A DNA stretch of 64,000 nt from Bacteroidota bacterium (GTDB taxonomy: Bacteria > Bacteroidota > Bacteroidia > 2-12-FULL-35-15). Below the pieces are notes generated by a model, which was not told the DNA's origin, did no database searches, and worked only from the letters and a program-made list of their open reading frames with translations. Positions within the stretch are counted from its first letter, which is position 1, and every line of letters begins with the position of its first letter. The position numbers and the translations under genes are program-made. Shown here in pieces: positions 25,592 to 34,838 of this stretch. The DNA lies in the NCBI GenBank assembly GCA_025963725.1, contig JAOQAE010000002.1, positions 248,001-312,000 of the forward strand, written 5' to 3'.

Positions 25592-27973
25592 TTAAAATTT
25601 ATAGCTGATGGTCGACATCACCGATCTCGGTGCGATCGGGTTCACGCTGTTATCATCATGTACGTTGTAGCTCAGCACATCCAGCAGGTTCGATACCTTC
25701 ACCCTCAGGGAGAAGCGGTTCCGGCTGTAGCCGATGCTTGCATCCAGCAGGCAGTAATCGGGAAGCGTCATAAGCTTGTAGGAGTCATTCAGAACTGTTA
25801 CACGAGTGGAGCGGCCTGCAACCCTGTCGCCAACGTAAAAGGCGCCAAACCCGAAGTTAAGCCCCCGGAGTGCCGACCTTTCATTCACTGCATAATAAAT
25901 GCTTGCATTGGCAGTATGTGATGGATTGTAGCGCAGCTTGCTGCCAACTATGAAGGTATTGCTTTTTGTATAGCGCGTATCGTTGTAGCTGTAGCCGGCA
26001 ATAAAGGAAATGCCTTTGATGGGACGGCTGCTGAGGTCAAGCTCGAGGCCCTGGCTCGTAACTTCACCCGCCAGCTCTTTCACGTTCGCATTGGTATTGC
26101 CATTCTCGAGGCTCATCTGCGCAAGCCCGCTGTTCACGATCTGGTACACGGTAAGGTTGGTGGAGATGAAGCCTTTGAAAAGGTCGTTTTTAATGCCGGC
26201 CTCGTACTGGTTGATGTACGAAGGGGCAAGCGCATCGCCGTTTATATCCACGCCGGTATTGAGCGCAAAGGAATTGGAGTAGCTTGCAAAGATGGAAGTA
26301 GTGCTCAGCGGCTGGTACACAATCCCGAAGCGGGGAGTGATGGCGTGGTCGAACAGCCTGCTTTTGGTAGTGGTGTTCGTAGCATACGTATTCACATCGC
26401 TGAACGATTCAATGTATGTGATCCGCACACCCGCCAGCAATTTGATCTTTTTCGTGATGCTGACGAGGTCCTGGATGTACGCACCGGCGCGCTTCACAGG
26501 GCTTACCGTTGTTGTGTTGATGGTGAGGTCCGGAATATCATTCCGTTGCCTGTACTTTTCAAGGTCAAACACATTGATGGAATCATACGTTGCAATTCCT
26601 TTGTAGGCAATAGTTTTGGTATAGTACTTATCGGCATCCACGCCAACAAGTAAATTGTGTTTCAGGAACCCTGTGGAGAAACGCCCGGTAAGGTCGAGCT
26701 GGCTAATCAGGTACTCTTCGCTGATGGCGGTGCGCTGCACTCCGCGCTTCCAGTTGCCGTTGCTGCGGATGAACTGGCTGGATGCATTCGGGCGGGTTGT
26801 GCCGAACAGGTCGTTGTCGTAATCCTGGAATGCCGTTACATTCCTGATCTCCCAGCGGTCGCTGAAATGATAAGTAATGGCGGAAGAAATGCTTTTCTGC
26901 TCCGTTTTATTGTACGACCATTTTGCGCCAAGGAAAGTGCTTCTCGGCACATCGATCAGCTGATAATCGATAGCGCCCACACCGTAATCGTTGGTCCTGT
27001 TATCGCGGAGATAATCGCCTTCCACAAGCACATCCAGCTTTGGCGTAAGCTTAAGGGCCACGGAAGGATTGATGTAAAAGCGCTCGGCATTCACCACATC
27101 GCGGAAGCTGTGTGAGCGCTCGTATACGGTGTTCACACGGTATGCCGCTGTTTTTGCAGGGTTCAGAACGCCGTACACATCAATGGAAGGCTTGTAAAAA
27201 TCGAAGCTGCCGGTTCTCATGCTCACTTCACCGCCATTCTTAAAGAGCGGCTTTTTTGTTACAAGGTTAATGATCCCGCCTGCTGCAACGTTCCCGAAGA
27301 GGATGGCGGAGCTGCCTTTCATGATCTCCACGCTTTCCAGCGCAGTGATCTCCGGCATGGTGGTGTTGTTATAACGTACGCCGTTCTTAAAGGTGTTGCT
27401 GCTGGTAAAAGCAAAGCCGCGCCCGGCGATCTCTTCCTGTGTGCCGCCGGTATTTCCCATCAGGTACACGCCGTTCACGTTCTTCAGCACATCGGTAAGG
27501 CCGGTGCTTTGCTGCTGCTCAAGTGTTGCTTTGTCGATCACGGCAATGCTTTGCGGAAGGTCGAGGGAGCGGATGGCAATTTTTCCGATCGCTACCGGGC
27601 GCTCATTATTGCTTTTCGCCGCTTCGATCACTATTTCCTGGAGCTGCTGTGTATTCTCCGGTAATAAAAAATCTACGGTAAGGCTTTCTCCGGCGATCAC
27701 TTCGATGTCTTTCGCCTGTCCCTGCAATCCTACTGTGCTTACCTTTAAAGTATATTTTCCTGCCGGTACATCCGTGATCGTGTATTGCCCGCCCTGATCG
27801 GTAGCAGCCCACTTTTTAGTACCTACGAGGCCCACATTCACATATTCTGCGGCCTTGCCTTCGGAAGTGCTGATCTTTCCTTTAATGGAGCCGTTCTGGC
27901 CAATAGCGATGGCTTGCACCAGCACGAATAAAATAAAAGCAGGAAGTTTTAGTCCGGGGAAAAGGTGTTTCAT
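25592..27973 (-). CDS. TonB-dependent siderophore receptor
   Basis: This outer-membrane receptor imports ferric siderophores using TonB energy. The start at 27973 gives the signal peptide MKHLFPGLKLPAFILFVLVQ; the longer frame starts at 28006. A carboxypeptidase-regulatory-like domain (GSIKGKISTSEGKAAEYVNV, about 25-105) precedes the plug (RSLDLPQSIAVIDKATLEQQ, LKNVNGVYLMGN, GSSAILFGNVAAGGIINLVT) and the 22-strand barrel, which ends in the aromatic SYKF. It is of the FhuA/FpvA-like siderophore class (TIGR01783 type). It is the first gene of an operon with the PepSY protein. The ligand is unknown and no Fur box was identified by eye. Confidence 0.93.
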   Translation of the reverse strand: MKHLFPGLKLPAFILFVLVQAIAIGQNGSIKGKISTSEGKAAEYVNVGLVGTKKWAATDQGGQYTITDVPAGKYTLKVSTVGLQGQAKDIEVIAGESLTVDFLLPENTQQLQEIVIEAAKSNNERPVAIGKIAIRSLDLPQSIAVIDKATLEQQQSTGLTDVLKNVNGVYLMGNTGGTQEEIAGRGFAFTSSNTFKNGVRYNNTTMPEITALESVEIMKGSSAILFGNVAAGGIINLVTKKPLFKNGGEVSMRTGSFDFYKPSIDVYGVLNPAKTAAYRVNTVYERSHSFRDVVNAERFYINPSVALKLTPKLDVLVEGDYLRDNRTNDYGVGAIDYQLIDVPRSTFLGAKWSYNKTEQKSISSAITYHFSDRWEIRNVTAFQDYDNDLFGTTRPNASSQFIRSNGNWKRGVQRTAISEEYLISQLDLTGRFSTGFLKHNLLVGVDADKYYTKTIAYKGIATYDSINVFDLEKYRQRNDIPDLTINTTTVSPVKRAGAYIQDLVSITKKIKLLAGVRITYIESFSDVNTYATNTTTKSRLFDHAITPRFGIVYQPLSTTSIFASYSNSFALNTGVDINGDALAPSYINQYEAGIKNDLFKGFISTNLTVYQIVNSGLAQMSLENGNTNANVKELAGEVTSQGLELDLSSRPIKGISFIAGYSYNDTRYTKSNTFIVGSKLRYNPSHTANASIYYAVNERSALRGLNFGFGAFYVGDRVAGRSTRVTVLNDSYKLMTLPDYCLLDASIGYSRNRFSLRVKVSNLLDVLSYNVHDDNSVNPIAPRSVMSTISYKF

Positions 27974-28128
27974 AAATCTATTAAGATCGATTATAAATAA
28001 CGGCACAAAAGTGAATGATTGAAGTGTTTCCTACAATACCTAATTCATGGTATTTGGGGAATATGTGAGAAAATACCTAAAAGAAGGTACTGAGCGGGGG
28101 TGCTGGAATTAATACTTAAATTAGCCGC

Positions 28129-28977
28129 ATGATCCTGATAGCAGATAGTGGCTCTACGAAAACCGACTGGCGGTTGATAGATGATGAACAAAAGATCCGG
28201 CAGTTTTCCAGCCAGGGCATTAATCCGTATTTTCAAACGAACGAGGAGATCGCTTCCATTATAAGGAATGAGCTGCTCCCCGGGCTTCCACCGGGAACAG
28301 AAAAAGGGCCTGAGCTCTTTTTTTACGGAGCAGGCTGCCGTGCGGCAGATAAAAACGAATTGGTGAAGAATGCGCTGTCGGAAGTATTTCCAGATGCGAA
28401 GATCAGCGTTGAAACCGATATGCTCGGAGCTGCGCGCTCGGTATGCGGGCACAACCCGGGGATTGCCGCTATCCTGGGCACAGGCATGAACACCTGCGTG
28501 TACGATGGAAAGCAGATCACGGAAAACCGCACCTCGCTTGGCTATATCCTCGGCGATGAAGGAAGCGGTGCACATCTTGGCAAAACATTTATCACCGACT
28601 TCCTTAATGATGAGCTTCCGGCAGCTTTGTCGGAGCGCTTCAAAGAGCGGTTCAAATTAACCAAGGATGAGATCATCAACAGCGTTTATAAAAAGCCGAT
28701 GCCGAACCGCTACCTGGCGGGCTTCAGCAAATTCATCTACCAGAACCTGAAAGAGCAGTACATGATCGACCTGGTAAGCGGATGCTTTTCCGGATTCTTT
28801 GAGAAGCACATTTGTAAATATCCGCAGCACAGGGAACTGAAGCTAAGCTGCGCCGGGTCGGTAGCATTTTATTACAGCAACATTCTTCGCGCTGTAGCGG
28901 AAAACAAAGGGGTAAATATTGATACGGTAGTGGAAACGCCGATCGCGGGATTGACGCTGTATCATTTGGAAAGTTAA
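28129..28977 (+). CDS. N-acetylglucosamine kinase-like (BadF/BadG) protein
   Basis: This sugar kinase of the ASKHA fold has 282 residues. It begins LIADSGSTKTDWRLIDD (phosphate-1 loop), followed by SQGINPYFQT, FYGAGC, the phosphate-2 region GIAAILGTGMNTCVYD, GYILGDEGSGAHLG (sugar and adenosine contacts), and CAGSVAFYYSNILR near the C terminus. It belongs to the BadF/BadG/BcrA ATPase family and most resembles eukaryote-type GlcNAc kinases, which phosphorylate GlcNAc from cell-wall or chitin turnover. No sugar pathway genes are adjacent. A perfect palindrome follows its stop. Confidence 0.88.
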   Translation: MILIADSGSTKTDWRLIDDEQKIRQFSSQGINPYFQTNEEIASIIRNELLPGLPPGTEKGPELFFYGAGCRAADKNELVKNALSEVFPDAKISVETDMLGAARSVCGHNPGIAAILGTGMNTCVYDGKQITENRTSLGYILGDEGSGAHLGKTFITDFLNDELPAALSERFKERFKLTKDEIINSVYKKPMPNRYLAGFSKFIYQNLKEQYMIDLVSGCFSGFFEKHICKYPQHRELKLSCAGSVAFYYSNILRAVAENKGVNIDTVVETPIAGLTLYHLES

Positions 28978-29010
28978 ACCCCTGTCAGGGTTTGGAACCC
29001 TGACAGGGGT
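28978..29010. repeat. Perfect 15-bp palindrome between convergent genes
   Basis: ACCCCTGTCAGGGTT (28978-28992), loop TGG, AACCCTGACAGGGGT (28996-29010). It begins at the stop of the kinase gene and ends nine bases before the end of yebC. Each arm holds a smaller palindrome (CCCTGTCAGGG). It lacks a T run on either side. It may still stop both convergent transcripts. Similar palindromes are common in Bacteroidota. Confidence 0.85.
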
Positions 29011-29019
29011 AACAATAAA

Positions 29020-29727
29020 TTACTTCATGTTGTGATAAACATTCTGAACATCATCATCTTCCTCCAGCTTCTCGATCAGCACCATCACTTCCGCCACCTG
29101 CTCTTCGGTAAGCTCTAGGGTAGAAGTAGGCACGCGCTCGAGCTCCGAGCTGATGATGTTTAATTTTTTTGCCTCCAGGGCTTTCTGCATGTTACCAAAG
29201 TCGGTAAACGCTGCATAAACAACGATCTGCTCTTCATCGCCTTCAATTTCATCGGCGCCGAAATCGATCAGCTCCAGCTCCAGCTCTTCAATGTTCAGCC
29301 CTTCATTTTTGATCGTAAAAACGCTTTTGCGCTCGAAGAGATAATCCAGCGAACCTGTTTTTCCCAGCTCGCCGCCATTGCGGTTAAAGTTCATGCGCAC
29401 GTTTGCAACGGTGCGTGTAGGATTATCGGTTGCGCATTCGATGAGGATGCCCACGCCGTAAGGGCCTTTCCCTTCGTAAACAACTTCTTCCAGCCCTTTC
29501 GCATCCTTGGAGGCGGCACGGTTTACAGCCGCGTCGATGCGGTCCTTCGGCATGTTGATCCCTTTTGCATTCTGGATCGCCACACGCAAGCGTGAATTTC
29601 CCTGCGGATCGGCACCGCCTAATTTAACGGCGATTGCGATCTCTTTTCCTGCGCGCGTAAAACCTTTCGCCATTTTATCGTAGCGCGCAAACATTTTATA
29701 CTTCCGTTTTTCAAATACACGTCCCAT
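29020..29727 (-). CDS. yebC: YebC/PmpR-family protein
   Basis: This 235-residue cytosolic protein of the TACO1/YebC family binds DNA or the ribosome; recent work on relatives links it to translation of proline-rich stretches. Motifs are normal for the family: KMAKGFTRAGKEIAIAVKLG, NSRLRVAIQNAKGINMPKDR, YEGKGPYGVGILIECATDN and NFNRNGGELGKTGSLDYLF. The acidic end EEDDDVQNVYHNMK is also typical. The gene stands alone; the membrane protein gene upstream ends 67 bases before its start. Confidence 0.95.
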   Translation of the reverse strand: MGRVFEKRKYKMFARYDKMAKGFTRAGKEIAIAVKLGGADPQGNSRLRVAIQNAKGINMPKDRIDAAVNRAASKDAKGLEEVVYEGKGPYGVGILIECATDNPTRTVANVRMNFNRNGGELGKTGSLDYLFERKSVFTIKNEGLNIEELELELIDFGADEIEGDEEQIVVYAAFTDFGNMQKALEAKKLNIISSELERVPTSTLELTEEQVAEVMVLIEKLEEDDDVQNVYHNMK

Positions 29728-29794
29728 GGTACAGATATTAATTTTTCTAAATGCTAAATAAAATCAGTGTCGCAAATTTAATAAAATTTTACAC

Positions 29795-31063
29795 TCAGAA
29801 CTGCTTCAGCCAGCGGGCCCAATCCCAGGTATCCCCATAAAAGCAGCCGTCGTAATAATACTCGAGGCTGAAATACATGGTGCAGCAGCAGAGCGCAAAG
29901 ACAAGCAGGAGATAACGGGTGCCGGCCTTTTTCCATGCGGCTTGTATTGCAAATGCCATCGGGATGCTCAGCAAGGTATAAAATTCCACGAAGCTTCTTG
30001 CGCCAAGCGCGCAGCCAAACCACCAGTTCCACCAGCTGGCGAACAAATAGCTGATGAACAAGAACATGGCTAAGAGATACCAGCCCATCCGCTCTTTGTT
30101 ACGGATCATCAGGATCATTCCAATGATGGAAAGCAGCAGCACAGGCGCATAAATGAAGAGGCCGTTGTTCGGGCTGAACCATGTTTCGAGCAGGAAGGGA
30201 TGGCCGAGGTTGCTAAAGGTTTCGTTCCCATAGGAATACGCGAAATAGCTGCCCGATGTTTTTTTGAAATAGAGCAGCTGCGGAACAATGCAAAGCAAGC
30301 CGGCAGCAAGCGCAATGCCGATGCTGAGCTTCTCTTTCAATAACACGCTGATCCTTGTAACGAATTTCCCGTTCTCGTAGAACAGAGGAAAGAGAATGAT
30401 GACGGCGTTGGTGGGGCGGGTTAAAGCCGCCAGCACAAAGGAAAGCACGAATAGAATGTACCACAGCCGCTTTTCAGAGCTAAGCAATTGTTGCGTAGAA
30501 TAGAGAAAAGTCGCGAACAGGAAAAAGGAATAGATGTGCGACATTCCCGGTGAATCGATCGCGTAATAAAAAAGGTTGGTGCTGACAAATAAAAGGAAGG
30601 CGGTGCTTACTGATACTTCCGGGGAAAAATGCTTTTTTAGGAACAGCGAAAGAAAGAACAGGCCGAGGCTGCAATAAACAATTCCCGCAAAATACAATCC
30701 ATAGGAATAGATCTTCGAAAAGCCGTCGGCGGCAAAACCAAGTGGCGCAGCCAGCGCGTGGCATGCAAGAAAGAAGGGCGACATCAGCAGAGCCGAGCCG
30801 CAGTAATATTTTGTGATGATCCGGTTGCTTAAGCTATCGGCATGAAAGCCGTTGCCGCATTGTTCCGATGCATTCGCGGGAAATGCATCGGCATTGTTTC
30901 CGTAAATGAACCATATTGGCAGATGCACGTAGTAACCCGCCGCATCGGCCCAGATCACGCCATGGTAGGAGTGCGCTTTATCCTTGCTGTGCTTGTTGAA
31001 TGTAAGAAAGATGCAAAGTGGCAGTAAAAGGAACAGGAACAATTTCGGCTGTATGGATCGCAT
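29795..31063 (-). CDS. Polytopic membrane protein, GT-C-like
   Basis: This inner-membrane protein has 422 residues and about ten hydrophobic segments. After the first, an external loop carries HGVIWADAAGYYVHLPIWF, with the acidic D-A-x-Y-Y arrangement seen in GT-C glycosyltransferases and lipid-sugar mannosyltransferases. An SFFLFATFLYSTQQLL stretch and the C-terminal SWWNWWFGCALGARSFVEF are conserved in a Bacteroidota family whose members carry no proven function. It is the third gene of a likely operon kdsA - T9SS protein - this gene, with gaps of eight to nine bases, which hints at envelope glycans. Confidence 0.75.
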   Translation of the reverse strand: MRSIQPKLFLFLLLPLCIFLTFNKHSKDKAHSYHGVIWADAAGYYVHLPIWFIYGNNADAFPANASEQCGNGFHADSLSNRIITKYYCGSALLMSPFFLACHALAAPLGFAADGFSKIYSYGLYFAGIVYCSLGLFFLSLFLKKHFSPEVSVSTAFLLFVSTNLFYYAIDSPGMSHIYSFFLFATFLYSTQQLLSSEKRLWYILFVLSFVLAALTRPTNAVIILFPLFYENGKFVTRISVLLKEKLSIGIALAAGLLCIVPQLLYFKKTSGSYFAYSYGNETFSNLGHPFLLETWFSPNNGLFIYAPVLLLSIIGMILMIRNKERMGWYLLAMFLFISYLFASWWNWWFGCALGARSFVEFYTLLSIPMAFAIQAAWKKAGTRYLLLVFALCCCTMYFSLEYYYDGCFYGDTWDWARWLKQF

Positions 31064-31072
31064 TCCGGAAAA

Positions 31073-32521
31073 TTAGTGCTGGATGATCAATCGCTTAACG
31101 GATACAGATCCTTTGCTTTCAATGCTGATGAAATAAACGCCATTGGCAAAAGCGGATGTATTGATCTCCGTTTTTTCGTTCATCGCTTTCTCACGGTAAA
31201 TTTCTTTTCCAGGCAGGTCCCTGATGCTGATCACATTTTCTTCCGCATCTTCCAGCTCAATGGTTATAAGATCTGCGGCAGGATTCGGATAGATCTTGAA
31301 ATTCTTTCCGGCAGCGGATACAGAGTTAATGCCCGCCACAACGTTGATGACCGTGCCCGAAGACACGCCGTTACTGTCAGTTTTGATGATGTAAATATGA
31401 TCGAGGATAGAGTAGGAGGAGGAGTTTCCGCAAATGATATATCCGCCGTCGGTAGTGTTCTGGATGCTGTAAGCCTGCTCCATTTTGCTGGCGCCATAAG
31501 TTCCGGAATGCAGCCCCGTTACAGGGTTCTCTATATACAGCAGGTAATCGCTGGTGCCGAGTCCGCCGCCGAAGCTGTAAGTATAACCCATTACAGCAAA
31601 GCGGCCGCCGGGCGAATAAGCCACTGCGTTGGTTCCGTCTTCTGCGGCACCGCCGTAATCGCCGATGTACTGAAAAGCACCGGTGAGGGAGATTTCCAGC
31701 GCAACACCCTGCATATTGCCGGGAACAACGCTTTTCGACTTGCCGCCGATCAGGTATTTCGTCGGGTATTCCACCACGTCGTACGATGCATCTTCCTGTG
31801 TTCCCGGGTAACGGTAGGTCCAGAGCGTATCGCCGTTGCTGTCTGTTTTTACAGTATAGATATCGCCTGAGGCATCCCCGAAGCTTTTGGTCCAGCCGGT
31901 GAGGATGTAGCCGCCGTCGCTGGTCTGCTTTACGCAGCGCGCCTCATCATCGTTGCTGCCGCCGAATGTTTTTGTCCAGGTGGTATCGCCCGTAGCGTTG
32001 GTTTTGATAAGGTACATATCGGAATTGCCGTTCCCGAACGAATAGGTGCTTCCTGCGAGGATGTAGCCGCCATCCGTGGTCTGCTGCGCCGAATAGCCGA
32101 AATCCCAATTTGTGCCGCCGTAAGTTTTTGTCCAAACGGTGTCGCCGTAAATATTTGTCTTAATAAGGTACATATCGTAGCCGCCATGCCCGAAGCTGTT
32201 GGTATAGCCGGCGATCACCATTCCCGAATCGCTTGTTTCTTTTATTGAATAAGCCTGCTCGATATTGATCCCGCCGTAGGTCCTGTGCAGCTGCGGCACA
32301 CCGTTCGAATCCACTTTTACCATGTAGGCATCCATGCTGCCGTTCCCGAAGCTGCTCGTTGCGCCTGCCACTATGTAGCCTTTGTCGTAGGTCTGCGCCA
32401 CCGAATAGCCGTAATCGTAGCCCGATCCGCCGATCACCACCTCGAATTTCACCACCTGCGCATTCATGGAAAACATGGAAAGCAGGACTGCCGCTAACGG
32501 AATTATTTTTTTGATCTTCAT
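31073..32521 (-). CDS. Secreted repeat (beta-propeller-like) T9SS type A protein
   Basis: The 482 residues begin with a signal peptide (IIPLAAVLLSMFSMNAQ). At least six repeats of about 50 residues follow, each with the pattern GG-x-DGGYI-x-AG-x-T-x-SFG-x-G followed by DMYLIKT and GDTxWTKTxGG. This is the usual Bacteroidota propeller-like repeat. The end is a sorting domain: FKIYPNPAADLITIEL ... GVYFISIESKG ... KRLIIQH. The protein should be surface-exposed or released. It sits directly after kdsA (eight bases) in the same operon. The ligand is unknown. Confidence 0.85.
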   Translation of the reverse strand: MKIKKIIPLAAVLLSMFSMNAQVVKFEVVIGGSGYDYGYSVAQTYDKGYIVAGATSSFGNGSMDAYMVKVDSNGVPQLHRTYGGINIEQAYSIKETSDSGMVIAGYTNSFGHGGYDMYLIKTNIYGDTVWTKTYGGTNWDFGYSAQQTTDGGYILAGSTYSFGNGNSDMYLIKTNATGDTTWTKTFGGSNDDEARCVKQTSDGGYILTGWTKSFGDASGDIYTVKTDSNGDTLWTYRYPGTQEDASYDVVEYPTKYLIGGKSKSVVPGNMQGVALEISLTGAFQYIGDYGGAAEDGTNAVAYSPGGRFAVMGYTYSFGGGLGTSDYLLYIENPVTGLHSGTYGASKMEQAYSIQNTTDGGYIICGNSSSYSILDHIYIIKTDSNGVSSGTVINVVAGINSVSAAGKNFKIYPNPAADLITIELEDAEENVISIRDLPGKEIYREKAMNEKTEINTSAFANGVYFISIESKGSVSVKRLIIQH

Positions 32522-32529
32522 GGTGTTTT

Positions 32530-33342
32530 TTATTGAACAGCCTTCCTGATCCTAACCAGGTCGGTCATTAATTTCTCAAAATGATCGAGGTGAAGCATGT
32601 TGGCTCCATCCGATTTTGCTTTTGCAGGATTGGGATGCGTTTCTAAAAAGATCCCGTCGGCGCCTACTGCAATTGCCGCTTTCGCGATGGTGCCGATCAG
32701 CTCCGGCCTGCCGCCTGTAACTCCGCTGGTTTGATTTGGCTGCTGAAGCGAGTGGGTGATGTCCATGATCACCGGCACATTGTTCTGCTGCATTTCAGGG
32801 ATCCCGCGGTAATCCACCACGAGGTCCTGGTAGCCGAGGAAGGTTCCCCGTTCCGTAAGCATTACATTGTTATTGCCCGATTCGCGTACTTTATCCACGG
32901 CAAATTTCATGGAGCCTGCAGATAAAAATTGTCCTTTTTTAATGTTCACATGCTTGCCCGTAAGCGCTGCCGCAACCAGCAGGTCGGTCTGCCTGCAAAG
33001 GAAAGCAGGGATCTGCAGCACATCCACATACTGCGCCGCCAGTGCCGCTTCTTCATGTGCGTGAATATCGGTAACCGTTGGAATGTTAAAATGTTTGCCC
33101 ACTTTCGCAATGATCTCAAGCCCTTTTTCATCGCCGATGCCGGTAAACGAATCGAGGCGGGAGCGGTTGGCCTTGCGGTAAGACGCTTTGAAAATATAGG
33201 GAATGCCCAGCTTATCGGTCACAGCTTTTACCTTCTCCGCGATCTCGAAGCAGATTTCTTCACTCTCCACCACGCAGGGGCCCGCCAGCAGGAAAAAATT
33301 ATTCTTGTCTAAATGTTTTATGTTTGGAATGTTGCTTAACAT
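32530..33342 (-). CDS. kdsA: 3-deoxy-8-phosphooctulonate synthase
   Basis: KdsA condenses phosphoenolpyruvate with arabinose 5-phosphate to Kdo 8-phosphate, needed for lipopolysaccharide. The 270-residue product has the family motifs LLAGPCVVESEE, FKASYRKANRSR, DIHAHEEAALAAQYVDVLQI, PAFLCRQTDLL, KKGQFLSAGSMKF, MLTERGTFLGYQDLVVDYR and DGIFLETHPNPAKAKSDG. The CR motif and the ETHPNP His fit the metal site; the Asn at KANRS is typical of KdsA. It is the first gene of an operon with a T9SS protein and a membrane protein. Confidence 0.97.
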   Translation of the reverse strand: MLSNIPNIKHLDKNNFFLLAGPCVVESEEICFEIAEKVKAVTDKLGIPYIFKASYRKANRSRLDSFTGIGDEKGLEIIAKVGKHFNIPTVTDIHAHEEAALAAQYVDVLQIPAFLCRQTDLLVAAALTGKHVNIKKGQFLSAGSMKFAVDKVRESGNNNVMLTERGTFLGYQDLVVDYRGIPEMQQNNVPVIMDITHSLQQPNQTSGVTGGRPELIGTIAKAAIAVGADGIFLETHPNPAKAKSDGANMLHLDHFEKLMTDLVRIRKAVQ

Positions 33343-33556
33343 ATCTACTAATTACGAATCTATACTAATCTACTAATTACGAATTTATACTAATTTACGA
33401 ATTACTAATCTCTATATTCTCATTCCGAGCGTAGCCGGGAGATCTAATTCAATGAATTGAAAATTTATTACACACCCCTAACCCCTCTTCCTTCGGCTGT
33501 GCTCAGGATAAACCGGGGAATTGATCCTGCACCATTTACAAACAACCAACTACAAA
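33343..33556. repeat. Short direct repeats upstream of kdsA
   Basis: CTACTAATTACGAAT-type 13-15-mers recur at least four times between 33346 and 33405 ("ctaattacgaat", "ctatactaat"). Then comes sequence beginning ACACCCCTAACCCCTC (33470-33490), related to the element at 54981. No gene is visible. Confidence 0.6.
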
Positions 33557-34825
33557 CTATTTAAAGTTCTTCACCAGCGAAAAATACGCCCCCTGTGCCG
33601 TTGTTTTTTTCGGAACAATATACCCTTCAATGTTCTGGCTGCCTGCGTACAGCATAAATCCTTTTCCTAAATTGGCGAATACCCCAATGCCGCAGTTGAA
33701 CGTGCTGTAGCCGCCATAGCTTAATGTTGCGGAGAGCATAAGACGCGGATTGAAATAAAAATTACCCTTCACATAGGCAAGCAGGTTGTAATTCGCATTG
33801 AACACATAACGGATGCCTTCAACGAGCTCAAAGTTTTTGCTGAACCGTGTCTCGAACGATAAATTAAGGATGGCCGGGAGCGTTACCGAAACGCTTTGCT
33901 TCTTGAATGGCGCTATCGAATTCAGGATGCTGTCGGGAGAGGTTTTATCGGATAGCGTTGAATCCTGCAGGTCGTAAATGCTGTTGATCGTAAAGCCGTT
34001 ATACTGGAAAACCGAATCCTGCTTCATGTACAGCGTGTTCTTGTTAAAATTGATCAGCCCGATATCGGAAACGGAGACACGCATTTTTGAATCGCCGAAC
34101 TTTGTTTTGAAAGGCGCCTCAAAGTAGATGTCGACACTTGCGCCGAAGCCGTTTACTGCGCCAAGTCCTTTTTTGGCGGTGTCGGACTTTGCCATTTCCA
34201 TCGAAGTGTTAAAGTTGATGTATTGGCCGTCTTCACTGGTGTACAGGTCTGCTGTTTTTGCATAAACAGATGCATACTGCTCTCCTTTCAGGAACGATAC
34301 TCCGATGCCCCAACGCGCTGCGCTGTCGAACTTGGAAGAGAAGATCCCCACCTGCACCTGCTGGTAGCGGAGCAGGGTCATGTTAAATCCGTCGAAGGAG
34401 GCCGTTTTTCCCGCGTAGGCTGCATTGCCGTAAAAACCCACCTTATACAGGTCTTTGGAGAATGCCGCATCAAAATGTTGCCGGTCCTTCACTGTAAAGA
34501 AAAGGCTGATGTCTTTCTTGTGAAGCAGTGAGTCGAGCTTGAATGCTGCGTAAATGCCGGTATTCACATCGGCCCCGAGGCGGTTCTTATTTCGCGTACG
34601 GCTCAGCACTTCATTCTTTAGCCTCCCATCAATGAAGCCGCCTTTGTAGAATTTGCCCAAAAATTCATTGGTAAGGCAGTTGGATCCGATCGCATAATCA
34701 ACGTTTACGCCGATCCGGGTTGTGGCGGAATCGGGGAACTGATCCGCAAAAATGGATGCGATCTGCGCACCGGAACGAAAGGAAGATACAAGTAAGAAAA
34801 GGGATATGATCGTTGTTCTCAGCAT
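33557..34825 (-). CDS. DUF5723-type outer-membrane beta-barrel protein
   Basis: The 422 residues carry a signal peptide (MLRTTIISLFLLVSSFRSGAQ) and an all-beta pattern of alternating residues to the end, with LGADVNTGIYAAFKLDSLL, GVSFLKGEQYASVYA, RVSVSDIGLINFNKNTLY and the terminal AYFSLVKNFK. The overall order (signal, AxxGAN-like strand, plug-like loops, DIGL motif) fits the DUF5723 family of porin-like Bacteroidota proteins related to PorV/FadL barrels. It follows the lipoprotein gene at 34839 by 13 bases, so the two are cotranscribed and may form one outer-membrane complex. Confidence 0.78.
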   Translation of the reverse strand: MLRTTIISLFLLVSSFRSGAQIASIFADQFPDSATTRIGVNVDYAIGSNCLTNEFLGKFYKGGFIDGRLKNEVLSRTRNKNRLGADVNTGIYAAFKLDSLLHKKDISLFFTVKDRQHFDAAFSKDLYKVGFYGNAAYAGKTASFDGFNMTLLRYQQVQVGIFSSKFDSAARWGIGVSFLKGEQYASVYAKTADLYTSEDGQYINFNTSMEMAKSDTAKKGLGAVNGFGASVDIYFEAPFKTKFGDSKMRVSVSDIGLINFNKNTLYMKQDSVFQYNGFTINSIYDLQDSTLSDKTSPDSILNSIAPFKKQSVSVTLPAILNLSFETRFSKNFELVEGIRYVFNANYNLLAYVKGNFYFNPRLMLSATLSYGGYSTFNCGIGVFANLGKGFMLYAGSQNIEGYIVPKKTTAQGAYFSLVKNFK

Positions 34826-34838
34826 AAAGGCCGCTTGC

